Of a DNA stretch of 64,000 nucleotides, positions 1 through 11,730 are shown in pieces. Source of the stretch: Paragonimus skrjabini miyazakii (Eukaryota; Platyhelminthes; Trematoda; Plagiorchiida; Troglotrematidae); NCBI GenBank assembly GCA_014338405.1, contig JTDE01000026.1:235978-299977 (forward strand), written 5' to 3'. The translations under genes and the position numbers were made by a program. Numbering within the stretch: position 1 is the stretch's first letter; each line of letters opens with the position of its first letter. The notes under the pieces were generated by a model. That model worked only from the letters and a program-made list of their open reading frames with translations. It did not search any database and was not told the DNA's origin.

Positions 1-231
1 TACCGCTCAAGGAAATCGGATCAACGGACGAAGAATAGCAGGCAGAAAACCCCAGGGTAGAAGGCGCCAATCATACACCTAAACCGGGTAGAAGTGCACA
101 CGACGCGTGAACGGAAACCTGGGGGTGTTGTGGACTGGAATGCTGACTCATAAACGCCAGCGCGCGCGTAGCATGTGAACTAGCGAGTTGGGCAATAAAG
201 ATTGTGCTTTACTGAACGCCTTTTCGCTACA
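1..231 (+). repeat. Repeat family B, 3' end (cut by window edge)
   Basis: This segment aligns with 56026-56243 over its whole length, with many substitutions. Both copies end in the same block: an AATAAAG/GATAAAG-type poly(A) signal, 'attgtgcttta', then 'ccttttcgctaca'. The shared end, the poly(A)-like signal and the ...ACA terminus suggest the 3' part of a gypsy-type LTR, with the flank starting at about 232. The left part lies outside the window. No coding capacity is seen. Confidence 0.7.
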
Positions 232-3200
232 ATATGAACACACGGTGACTCAGGGTTATATAATCTTCTGTGGCGGATGTATGAGTTTGAAATTATTGGA
301 TCGCTTGCATGTCATCTGTGTTAGTTGTGCGCTTTTCACAGTTTTCTGGTAATCATGTTATCACGAGGTTTAATAACGACAGTTTCGCTTTCCTCAGAAG
401 AAAGAAGTGATCACCGTCAATTTGAGACACTGGAAAAACTAGAAGTAGTCAGTATCTTCATGCGCACAAGTGTTTCAGTGATTTTTACAATATTGCTGTC
501 CAGTAAATTGTGACTACACAGAGATTTGTTAAAATCCACTGTGGAAGTTGGGCTGAGCTAGCCCAACTAACGCCTTCATTTCCGCACCTCCTTTGCGTGA
601 TGGTTGTCGAATCCGACGTCCTACTGGTATCGATTCTTAGCCTAAGGGCTCACTGGTTTGATCTGAATTTCGGACAAGGAGTGCTCCTTGTCGGACATCA
701 GCTTGTCACAATCACATCGACAAGCCTGTAAGTTACGCGCCTTCGCTAGCGCACGTGAAAGTTGTTCTGTCCATGTCAAGTATCTTGCTGCACGATCTAC
801 TGAGTCCGTTACGAGCCGAAGTCGGTAGGCGCACGGCTAAGACCTTCATCGAATCGATTTCTGTACACTTACACGCGGATGCCTAGCATGTCCAGTCAAC
901 TGGTCCTAATGACTCAGATGCCAGACACAAAATGGTACCGACTGAGGTTCAAAAGCAAAGCAGTAAATCGTTAAAACAAATCATTTTTCCATGGTTTACT
1001 CACTATACAGCTGATTAAACCCCGACAGAGCCAGTTAATGCTCTGGGATAGTCAGTGTGAGAAGACCTTCAGCATGGTCAAATGAAGTCCAAGTACGAGG
1101 CCGAATGTAGAGGAAAATAGCACATTGACCTTGAGATTGGATGAACTTCTGAATAATTAAACACCATTTTATGCTGAATGGAATGTGATTTCAAGCAATT
1201 TAGGGACTTGAAGCGTATGAACGGAGTGATGAGGTGCTTCACTACATTAATGTTGAAGAGAAAAGTTTCGACGAAGGCAAGGTTGAAGTTACTTAAAAGC
1301 TTGCCACTGAAAAAGACTAATCAGCTGAGGTTTATGTTATCGATCTGACGAGTGAGCCAATGAAAGCAGGATTTAGGCGTTCAGCAGATGTTGTTTACCG
1401 AAGTCGCTGATCATTCAACCACAGTAAATCGCTCGAAATACGTGATGAACCTTGTTGGGAAGATTACGTTTCAGTGTCTGTCAACGGAAACAACTTTACG
1501 AGTACTGAGTTACTTCGTTACGTATGACAGTTCTCGGTGGAACGAGATGTACTCGCCAGTGCAGATAACATGTAATTCCTCAAACTGTTGACTCAGTCTT
1601 GTACATCGGGAACAACTTTGGTTATCGATTGCACGACATCCCGAAACATCTGTTTGCATCAAAACGCGTTGACTAGAGTCAATAATAAAGTGCTTGCGCA
1701 ACCGCGGTTAATTTGCAGATAAACTAAAACAAATACGGGCTATAAAAATTCATTCTCTAACTCTAAATTTGTGCGCATAAACGTATCAAACACGTGAATG
1801 CAGTCGCCTGCACTCACCTGATTTCATCTGTTAAGAGGACCTTCATTTTTCAGACACCTTTCACCGTTTCTATGCTCCAAAGATTATTGTAGTCTCTACC
1901 CATTAGTTATGTATTGACCTCAAGCATTTACTGTGGTTAACCATGTTTACGAACCTACCAAACGAAATGTCGTTAAACAAGACAGTTTGCTAACAGATTA
2001 AGAAGACCCTAAAGAAAACTTACCATCTCCCATAGTATTGCAGTTGCTAGTTCAGTTTTTCCTTTCATGAACAAGTAATCAGATTCTGAGCTAGGTATGA
2101 AAGCTTCCTACCTGGTTATTCGATTGGATATGCAGTGCTCCATGAAAAATTGCATCAAAACCTCAAAAGCGTGGATTCTGTTTATTTGAGTTGGACATTT
2201 TTTGGTTTTATAGTTGACCAGCCGGGTCCTGTCTCAGTCTTAAAGTAATCAATCACACACAATCTCCAAAAGCATACCGAGGCAAATTCGTTCAACGGCT
2301 GTCTACAAATGTATTCTAATTTCATCCCGAACTTTGCAACCCAAGCTAAAACGATTGCTTATCTTACAATGTGACGAAACATGGAAGTATTCCGGGAAGT
2401 ATGAATCAGTATTTAGGTCAGATGTCTACAAATTCCTACTCGACCAGTCAGTCCTGTGTCCATTCTCGCGCACTATAGACAGCACGCTGGCCAATGATAC
2501 ATCTGAAGTCTGGGTTGGACCGGTATGGAACACCACGATTATATTCATAATTACTCGAGGATCGTTTAATGATGCCGACAAACAATAACCACAGATTTAG
2601 AAGGCCAACGAAATTTTTATTGAATCTATAAAAGTCCAAACCGAAGTCAACAGCATCCATGGTTCGATGATAAGGACTGACTCCTACAACTTTCAGTTCA
2701 CCAACCAAGTAGAAGGAGCCTAGATGCTAACTTTCTCTTGAGACACTCCAAGTTCTCTGACAGTGAAACTGACGGCTTTCTGTTCCAGGCTATGTCAATT
2801 TATAGTTTCGAGTTGTTTTGAGAAGCACTTGACGCTATAATGTTCTCACGAATGCAATCCGGAACAGATTAACGGGGGTTACATTAAATTTATACCTAAT
2901 CTCTCGAAGTGTTGCAGAGTGGTTCTTTCAACCGAATTGGGTTTTTAATCAGTCGTCACTACTGATAAATGGATTGAGAATAACACAACGTTACGAGCAA
3001 GTTTTAATACTCTGCGCTCCATCCACATCGAGTGGGCCGATGATGTTAAATGATCTACGCTACTTAGGAGCGAGTTGGAAAGACATAATCGCTACGTATC
3101 AAATGTGTTCATGACAAAAACTGCGGTAAAACTGTAAAACGTACAATTTGTATGTAGTCACGAAGCTGTATCCCATAACTCGGAGAATAACTGCAGCAGC

Positions 3201-6200
3201 AAGCTCATATTAATTATTGTTGTTTTTCCGGTCAGACACAATGCCGTGATTAGCTTCGTTGTTTGGTGGATGAGGTCCGAATTTGTGTGACTGGCTTCTG
3301 CTGTAATTACTTATATATATTCCGGGGGCCGTAAAAATGTTCAGGTCAGAAGGGTATTTCATAATTTCTGCCTGCATATAATGGAGCTCAATTCTGCTTC
3401 GTGGTTGTCAAACTATGACCCGGCAGCGATGGATATCGACCTTTTTGTAATGCTCCTTATCACCGGTGGGTGAATGGTTTTGCAGACACTGTTGTGCAAG
3501 CCTCAGTAAAATCGCAACATTACGTCAGGTAAATGTGCGATAAATTGAAGGTGTAAAATAGAAATACTGTCTGCACTACAACCTGAAAAAAGCTTGCACT
3601 GCTATTTAAATCTAGAGTTTCTTTTCATAGTGGTCATCCTAGAAACAATTTAATTTACGCGACAGTAACATACGTCTATCGATTTTCACCATTACGCGCC
3701 ATCCTGACCAGCCCATGGTGAAAATACTAGTATGAGGGGACAACTGGACGATGTTATGTAGGTTAGTTGAGAACAGAATGCAGTTATTAGACATACTATC
3801 ACACGACGGGAAATCTCTTTCTTGTTGTCTATACGAGGATTCGCTAAAATAGATTCGAAGAAGCTGAGGCATAATCACACTGGGATGGGTGGTATTGAGT
3901 ACCGAGTGGTGTATCGAGTACAACCCCGATTTCCGTACGTGCCCAGCTTAGTCGTTATAGCCAAGACGTCGGTAGGCAGCTCAGGGCTTGCCTACTCCGG
4001 ACTTACACAAATACGTCCACCCCATCGACTCACACGTATGACCTGGCTTCTGGACAATGATTACGCCGTGTCCGACACCCACCCCACGACGTCCGCTCAC
4101 ATTTGAAATTCTGTGGACTGTCTGCCATGTTGATCATGCACTCTACCCACCCACCTGTACCTCTGACTAATTCAAATATCCATACATCAGTGCGCACGTT
4201 AGCGCGGAGACCTAAATACGATCACGAGCTGAGGAGCACAAGTGCAAAGTTGGGTGATTGTGGTTCGATGTGTAACGGATACAAAAATAGCAAGTCCAAA
4301 TTAGTATTTTTCATATCTGAAGTCTATAGTGTAGGCCGACAAGAAATCGTTTGGTAGGAAAAATTATGGCTACTTTTCATCGCCGGAGCTATAACTTGTA
4401 ATGTGATTCTTGTTCGCAATGAGACAACGCGATCATCTCGAGTACCTTCAATCGTGTGTAGTTTAGTTTAATGAAAAACAAAGTTTCAGCAAACAGACTG
4501 TCCCCGATAAATTCTTCTCTTTGGTTGGTACAACTAGATAAAATTAGGCGACGAGTTGGAAAATTATCGGTCAACAAAATAATAAAGAGACAATATGACT
4601 GTATGTATGATTAACACTACTTCGTTGTGGTTAGGCGAACAAACGAAGTCGGGTTGGGACATTGGGACGGGGCAAATTGTTTCAGAGATAGGGCGGCTGT
4701 GTTTGGTCAAGGAAGCTCTAGGGTTTGAACGCACTGTTTATGCACACACAAATTCGGGTGACGTGGTCGGTTTATAATCGTCTTGGCTATCAACAGTATG
4801 CGCCATTTGACCGTTTACGACAAGATGGCCGGGACTCGATGGACGGTGCAAAATGCTCTATTCGTGTCCGTGGGCCAGAAGTAATGAGTCGATGCATTAT
4901 GTTGTTCCAGCGTGGAGCCAGGCGAAGAATTTCTCACGGATTCTTTTATATAAACGCCTAATATGTATGCTGAACCACAGAAACAGTCAAATGAACATAT
5001 TTTACCATTATTTAGTTGGATTGTCCGCTTTGTGGGATGAACTAGTATGTACTATAACTACACTATAGCAGAAACCCTCGTTACTGGTAAAAAGCTGTCT
5101 TTTAAATAATAGACTCTACACAGTTACTACACAGAAAGGCACTGCCGTTAGCGTTATTCACTTTCTGGATAATTATCTAATATTAGTGACCTGAAAATCC
5201 GAGGCGGACTGTGTACACCCACATCAACGAGGTGAAAACGAACTATAACTCCATTACATACCACATTTCCCGTTACAAACATCACAAACATGACTTACTT
5301 TCAGTTCTTGTTGAATTATCGACAGCTGATACCGGTTAAGTTCGATCTCTCGAATGTCTTTGGAACAACACCTTTGTGTGAACTGTCAAAACATTTGTAA
5401 GCATCTTATGATGTTTTTCATCCAGACTCTTCTAGTTTCATCAACAACTAAAACAGATTCCTTGAAAATAAATTCCCAGCTCTTCCGCTTGTTCTTTGTT
5501 CGTCACTTCCTTCACCGTACACAGGCGATACATAGAAAAGAGCCAACCATGCATAATGATGCATAGGTTTCCATTCAGGACCGTTTCGCAACAAACCATA
5601 TTATTTCTAAATTAGTAGAGTAACTAGTAATTTCTTCTTCCTCATCATAATGTGAAATGGAAGAGTGGTCAACTGCAGAATCACAAGTGCCACTCAACTG
5701 CGAAATTGTCTTCAAGCGTTGTGTGAATGAATGAATAATTAACCCAGAAGTAACATGTTGAACAAAACGGGGATGCCTGTCTTCCTACTTGCAGAAAAGT
5801 AGCATTGTAGCTGGATCCATCATCCGTTAATTTTGACGTATGTATCAGAAGTTGTTTGCTGTCACTCAAATGTTTATGTAACCCCCTTATCTTGAAAACA
5901 GAGCTTATCTGATTTGTGGTGAAATGCAGACAATAGTTTTACATTAGGACCACGTCGTATTAGATGCGGACTTATCTAAATGAACTGTAGTCAACTGCAC
6001 AAGTCTTGCTTGTCTTGCAATTGCACCGATTTACCAACCAAACGACTTCTAACTACACTCATTAACGGTTCTGAAGCGTCTTGGTTTGTTGTTCTTCCCA
6101 GTGGGAAACATTTAATCTTCTCTCATGTAACACTGTATACCAATACAACCATTGTCCTCTTCTGAGCATTTCTATGTGAATGACTATTGAAGAAGAAACC

Positions 6201-6974
6201 TCTCAAAGCATACCATTACTAGGTACATTTCCTCGCAGTTAGAAAGAGTCTTCATGCTCATTACTCTACCCTAGTGTAAGGTGAATGCGCCCAAACTGCA
6301 TCAGTGAACCTACCTTAGAGATGTCTACTGCCTACAGCCCATTGTTCGGGGACATACAATATCGAAGTATTTGAAGCTAACAATTGCTTCGTTGTGACAG
6401 TCATTGTGCTTACAGTTAAACGAAAATTACTTCATTCTATTGCAGTAACATTTCTCAATTTCACTTCACTTTTCCCAAAACCCATTATCATCACCGATGA
6501 AGTTTTGAAGAATTCTGCAACGTGAATGTGGTACTTTGTCTATAACAGCCTGTGCTGAAACTCCCTCCCACTCACTTCTACATGTCTCAGTTCTGAGCGC
6601 AATCGATCAAGACAGTCATGCAACAGTACACAGTACCTAACCACAACTGTTCGCACAGCGGTAACCGTCTTTGTGGATTTAAGCGCATACAAGAGACCCT
6701 GTTCAAAGGACTCCTGCATCTATAACAAACAGCGTCAACCTCATTTCTGCATCTTCTTTAAAAAAAATTGTTTTCATCGTCTCAAAAACAACTGAAAAAT
6801 GTAAAATGGTACATCTCAGATGTACGGAGACTCAAACAAAACTCGGATAACACGTTAAGGAGGAAGTATTTTTGTGGCAATACCGCCATAGGATTCCGTG
6901 TGGACTGCTCAGATCTCACACCTGCAGAATATTTTATTCGCCTAATTTATTGATAATCAGAATACTTAGAACAT
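232..6974. other. No supported gene
   Basis: About 6.7 kb of AT-leaning sequence with only short scattered ORFs and no recognised domain, RNA gene or clear repeat. A patch at about 3890-4360 is more GC-rich and carries two consecutive open frames on the plus strand (94 and 84 codons). Their translations match nothing I recognise, and the patch may be an old unidentified repeat. Confidence 0.6.
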
Positions 6975-7204
6975 TGTAGTGAGGATGAGCGACCGTAATA
7001 TGCTACTCACACGACTGCTGTTCAGTAGTGGGGCCAGAGCAAATATTCTGACATTGAAGTAGTCACAGGAGAAATACAACGAGGAACATCGGAGTGCAAC
7101 ATCGCATGAAATGGTTCTTGGTACGTAAAGGAACGTAAAGAAACTGAGCATTGGCGTCTGTGACAACCGTGACTGTCTGAACCCAGTACCGTGCGCAGAT
7201 GAGT
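6975..7204 (+). repeat. Family A LTR, 5' copy, truncated
   Basis: It starts TGTAGTGAGGATGAGCG like the other family A LTRs and follows them to 'cgcagatgagt'. It then stops, lacking the last ~100 bp (poly(A) region and the CACAACA end). The primer-binding site is gone with it. Confidence 0.85.
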
Positions 7205-7241
7205 CATCTAGTGCGCAAATGTAACGGAACATACAGTACAA

Positions 7242-8000
7242 TTTCCACCAGTATTGCAGAAGATTGAACAAGCCGGTCTACGAATCAACAGTCCAAAGTC
7301 TCAACTAGCGAAGCGAACGGTAGTACTACTTAGTCGCAAGGTCGGTCAGGATGAGGTCCAACCAATTCCCGAGAAACTGCTTACGATCAAGGCCATTCCG
7401 GTGCCAATATCAAATAGGGCGTTACGACAGATTCTCGGTCGCGTCCGGTTCTACAGGCGCTTCATCAAAAACTTCAATGAACTGGCCAGCACATTGTACG
7501 AAATTCTGAAAAATGATTGTCGATTTCAGTGGACAGAAAAAACCAACCAAGCGTTTGTCGAGATCCAACAATTTATGAATGAAGGACGGCTGATCCTGAA
7601 GTTGCCAGTGACTGGACAGAGCTTCGCTGTTGCAACGAATGCAAGCGATGTAGGAATTGGAGCTCTACTGAAGCAGGAAGGCGGTATTGTGGAATATGCC
7701 AGTCGAGTATTAACTTCTGCTGAACAAAACTACTCAACGACAGATAAGGAATATTTGGCGATTGTATAGGCACTGGAAAAATGGAGGTCGTACTTGCTCG
7801 ACCGACGTTTCCATGTGGAGACTGATCACAAGCCGTTGGAGTGGATTAAATCGGCGAAAAATCTCTGAGGGAAGCTAGCTAGTTGGCCACTGCGATTACA
7901 GGAGTATGATTTCACAATTCGCCATATAGCTGGAAAAGAGAACTATGTTCTCGATCTGCTTTCCCGAACGCAGCACATAGATGAAGTTCACTGGACATGA
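7242..8000 (+). pseudogene. pol: Gypsy pol fragment: RT thumb and RNase H
   Basis: One reading frame runs from about 7242 to 8000, broken by in-frame stops at 7767-7769 (TAG) and 7866-7868 (TGA), and ends at a TGA (7998-8000). Its start reads like the end of a gypsy RT: 'LQKIEQAGLRI', then a tether with LRQILG and a YRRFIKNF-type block, then RNase H with SDVGIGALL, EYASR, STTDKEYLAI, TDHKPLEW and a GKEN..LDLLSR end. The first RNase H catalytic Asp of the usual DAS motif is replaced by Asn (AAT at 7638-7640). The RT palm, with its YxDD, is absent. Integrase continues in another frame from 7997, so a frameshift separates the two. This is a dead copy. Confidence 0.88.
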
Positions 8001-9340
8001 TCGAAGTCAGCAGTATTGAACTGGAGAACAACCCCGGGAAGTTAGAGGCAGTGCAGAAGACGGACACGACAATTAGAATGGTGATTGATCAGCCCCTATC
8101 GGGAAAAAAACCATCAGAAGACAAGGGGAATCCGGATGTGAAGGCTTTCAGAGTGTGCTGGTCAGACTTGTGGTTGAATAGTGCCGGAATTTTAATGCGC
8201 CGACTGTGGGATGGAATAAGCGTGCCTATAATACTGACGGAGTTGAGAGAGACAATTTTGAAGGAATGTCATCAGTTGACTCATACTTATGAATTGCAGA
8301 GACAAAGGACATACTGACCAGGAATGAAGAAGGACGTGATCAATTATGTGCTGGCGTGCCAGCAATGTCAGTTTCTGAAGAGCTCCAACTAACCCAGGGA
8401 GATTGGGGAATTATGGTCGATGGACGTAATGGGTCCATTCCCAGTAACCATTTCCGGAAATTAGTACATCATAATCATGAAGGAACATTTCAAAAGATGA
8501 ATCGAAGCAGCCGCTACACCCGATCAACGCACAAGCACGGTATGCAGGGCGGTAATGGAACACATCGTTACAGATCATGAAATACTGCGAAGTATATTGA
8601 CTGATCAAAGTCCTTGCTTCGAAAGTGAAGAATTTCGGAACTGTTTGGAACGTTTGAGAATCAGTAAAATTCGCACAACGCCATAAAATCCTCAATCAAA
8701 TGGAATGACGGAACGAAACAATCGCACAATCAAAGATTGGTTGGCGGCGAAAGGAGGGAGCTGGGAGAAAACAATATCACTGATTTTGTTGGCCCACCGC
8801 TGTTCGCCACAAGGGACATCGAAGAACTCGCCGTTCGAGCTAATGTGCGGGCGCGTGCCACGCCTTCCAGTTGAGCGGACGATTGGTTTATGGGGAGACC
8901 GACGGATGAACACGCGTGAATTAGCAGAAGCGTGGAGAGTAGTCAACCAAAACTTGACAATCACACAAGAAGTCTCCAAGGAACAGTCAACCGCAAGGTT
9001 ATCGGGTCGAAATGCTGTTTTTGAAATTGATTCGAAGGTTGAATACAGAGACCGGTGGAGTCCAGGCGGAACAGGACACGGATCTAAGAAATTCCTGGCA
9101 GAGTGGAGGGGATCTTATGTAGTAGGTGACCGCTGTGGCATAGTGTATCTGATTAAGAGTGAGAGGAATCAACATCGAGTACACGGAAGCCAGCTTTGTG
9201 AATGGTATAACACCCTGATCAGAAGAGAATGCACACCAGGAGCATCGACGTCCCTGAGACCGGTACGCAGATCGTCGAGAGAACAAAAAGAACCTGAAAG
9301 GCTTTTGCTGCAGCTGGAACAATCGTTGCGGGGGGAGGAG
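7997..9340 (+). pseudogene. pol: Gypsy pol fragment: integrase with GPY/F-like tail
   Basis: A single frame runs from 7997 to the 3' LTR and encodes an integrase broken by stops at 8315 (TGA replacing an expected Trp), 8390 (TAA), 8462 (TAG), 8498 (TGA) and 8684 (TAA). In order it shows a degenerate zinc finger (CHQLTHTY ... CQQCQ), the first catalytic Asp in WSMDVMGPFP, the second in LTDQSPCFES, and the catalytic Glu in NGMTERNNRTI. A basic C-terminal region then carries FLAEWRGSYVV, which resembles the GPY/F module of gypsy integrases. All three acidic residues survive although the frame does not. The uninterrupted part (8705-9364) overlaps the start of the 3' LTR. Minus-strand ORFs here are shadows. 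Confidence 0.9.
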
Positions 9341-9651
9341 TTTAGTGAGGATGAACGATCGTAATATAATACTCACACGACTACTATTCAGTAGTAGGAC
9401 AGGGGTGTAAATTTTGACATCGAAGTAGCCGCAGGAAAAATACGGGAAGAAACATCGGAGTGCAGCATCGCTCAAAATGGTCCTTGCTATGTGAAGGGAC
9501 TGAGCATTGGCGTCTGTGACAACCGTGACGGTCTGGGCCCAGTACCGTACGCAGATGAATGTTTTGTTTTTGTCACATTTAAACGCATAACCCACGTATT
9601 GCTCTCCTGAATAACCAACCCTTGCGCCATCCGCGTTCTTGGCTCACAACA
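9341..9651 (+). repeat. Family A LTR, 3' copy
   Basis: A 311-bp LTR, starting TTTAGTGAGGATG (the first G of TGTAGTG is mutated) and ending GGCTCACAACA. It contains 'ctgaataacc', the degenerate poly(A)-signal position seen as AATAAA in the 28153-28464 copy. It is the best reference for the LTR boundaries next to coding sequence. Confidence 0.88.
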
Positions 9652-10139
9652 CTAATTTAATCGTACCTCGGAATCGTTGAACTAGGAACAAATAATTCCC
9701 AACGTCGTGTATCACAGTGACACTAAAATCCATTAATCACATCCTACCAACAACGAATTAGTTGTGAACTTTCATGCGCTGTGTGCATAAAAAATGATTG
9801 CATCCTGAAGACGCTTCATTTGACAATGAGAATTTCGAAAAGGAGCACATAGGCACGATCAAACAGTTGGTACATAAACAAACATGAAATGCCACCGTGG
9901 AAGCTAATCGTCAAACAACAAGATGGAATTATGTGTTTAAACTGGAAGTTAATGAAATGACTACTTCTGCCTAACGGTTTGTGTTGTGTAAGTAGGTGAT
10001 GACTGTCTAGTTACCGGATGCAGCTCAACAACAAAATGCATTGTGGATAATGCCTACTTGCTTTTAATACTCTAAGGTATGCACCAGAATTGTCAGTTTA
10101 TCAAAAGTCATGATGGTTGCTTTGATCCTATCTCTCAAA
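9652..10139. other. No supported gene
   Basis: Unique-looking AT-rich spacer between the gypsy element and the LINE remnant. Nothing recognised. Confidence 0.6.
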
Positions 10140-11730
10140 CGTGCAGCTTCCTTATGGAGTACGCGCGGCGAACGTCCGTATTGCTCACGCGTAATCTGAA
10201 TTATGGAGACAACGATGGCCAAACGCAGCAATTTTGTCAGGATCCTCGTTGCGAACAAGCCACGTATCCTAACTGTAGAGCCAAACAAAACGCATGTATT
10301 CATCATATATCCTTCCTTTCAATGATAACCGAACGTCTTTTCAAAGCCATATATGACGCAGACTGGCAAAGACAACTCGTGCCTTTGCTATCCTGGCTGA
10401 TATCTCACCAGTAATATTACAGGCTGACAAGATGGTGCTGCTCAAGTACGTAAAGGTGTCCACCGTCCCATGTGGATTGCTTGCATTAAAAAACGCATGA
10501 GTGTGAATGTTCCACTCTGGATGTAGCACTTTGCAGTTTGAGGGTGCGAACTGCACTCCACACAAATCAGCCTCGTCATTCACTTTGTTCAGCATGGTCA
10601 GCATGTCTTCAGTAGATGGGTTTGGAAAAACATTGTCGTTCGCACACTACATGGCAGTCAACCTAGCGCCAGAATGAACCTCAATACCAAGTTCACTGAA
10701 CTCCTCAAGCACACTCTCCAGAATGTCGTCTGTGACAAAACTTGTTGAATTTTGTCATGGTGAGTGCGGAGATCAGATATCCGTGACGAACACCGCGGCA
10801 GGTGATGAACGCCGGAGATAGTTTACGAGAAACCCCAACCCTGCTTACAGAGTGAACATACAGTGATTTCAACAGATCCATGTATTTCTCTGGTATTTCA
10901 TGGCGAAAGCAAACAGTTCCAGGGAGTGCTACGAACAGCCGGATGGAGGCAGTCTTCTGGTCTGAGAAGACCACAACCGTCGGCTGCCTATGAGGTTGCC
11001 GATGTCCCAAGATCCGTCGCACGGTAAAAATGTGACCAACACGACTTCCACCGCATGGGAACCCTGCTTGTTCTTTGCGTATTTGACTTCCTCTGGACCT
11101 AATGAGATCGATGAGTACCTTGGACGTAGATGAAATAAGACTGATTTCCTGTGGTTGTCACAAAAACCCCGCACCCGCTTTCTGATAACGGAATCACTGT
11201 TAATGGGCACCAATCACGAAGTAGTTCTTCAGTTTCTCAAACGGTTTGACGGGAGTTTTGTCAATGCTGAGAACAATCTCTTCCAACTATTCTCCAAAAG
11301 AGAAGGAGAGAAGAGATCTGGTCCAGGAGCAACTAGGACAACTTAGGCTCCAGGTTCGTTTCTGCTTCCGATGGATGGCCGTGTGGGACGCAATAACTGA
11401 CCATTCAGGTCCCGTTGTTCACACGGTCTGGTTGAGGCCAGCTGAACTGTTCTTCAAAATGTTCAACCTACCTATCAAGCTGGCGCGACTGGCTGCTGGT
11501 GGGCAGACCATTTTTAAGCATATCGTTTCACGTACACTAACTCGACGGCTAGTAAAACCATAGACAAGTGAAAAAAATCTTTACGCTATTCCAAATTACA
11601 AAAGCGGCTTCTTCCATCTCGTTTGCCTGTTTTGCCAAGAGGTGCTGACGGTCTCTAAGCAAGTTTTCGGTCGGCTCAGGTTTAATTTTTCGATGCTGCA
11701 ATAAAAGTAGTAATATCCTTAGTGATTGGA
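10140..11730 (-). pseudogene. LINE (non-LTR) reverse transcriptase remnant
   Basis: Read on the minus strand in shifting frames, this follows a fluke-type LINE ORF2 in order. Near 11600-11680 is a pre-RT helix region (LLAKQANEMEEAA), and near 11460 a VEHFEEQF-like block. At about 11170-11190 there is CDNHR (compare the usual C-NYRGISL), and at about 11000 RRILGHRQPHRQPTVVVF. Then come EIPEKYMDLLKSLYVHS, LSPAFITCRGVRHG (motif C, Q changed to H), and GVQFAPSNCKVL ... DTFTYLSSTILSA ... EISARIAKARVVFASLRHIW. It ends with a C-terminal GRIYDEYMRF..LY..DTW and FGHRCLHN at 10170-10310. The YADD box is degraded, and many frameshifts and stops are present. The endonuclease N terminus is not seen, which fits 5' truncation. 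The clade is uncertain (RTE-/Perere-like by gestalt). Confidence 0.8.

Larger units (their letters stand above)
6975..9651 (+). mobile_element. Decayed gypsy-like LTR retrotransposon (family A)
   Basis: The element consists of a truncated 5' LTR (6975-7204), the 3' half of pol (about 7242-9340) and a 3' LTR (9341-9651). Gag, protease and the catalytic RT palm are missing, so a large internal deletion joined the 5' LTR to the RT thumb. The two LTRs share most of their sequence, which links the flanks to the coding part. The flanking tetranucleotides (acat before, ctaa after) do not match, so the copy may be a recombinant or its duplication has decayed. The order RT-RNase H-integrase is that of Ty3/gypsy (Metaviridae-type) elements. 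The copy cannot be autonomous: it has in-frame stops and lacks gag. Confidence 0.88.

Noticed and set aside
2448..2708. Minus-strand ORF with FYRFNKNF, like the gypsy YRRFIKNF block
   Set aside because: Flanking residues do not fit RT or RNase H in any frame; judged coincidental.
8999..9595. 198-codon minus-strand ORF, one of the longest in the window
   Set aside because: It lies antisense to the gypsy integrase tail and the 3' LTR, whose plus-strand identity is firm. It is treated as a shadow, with the LTR part noted under the antisense finding.
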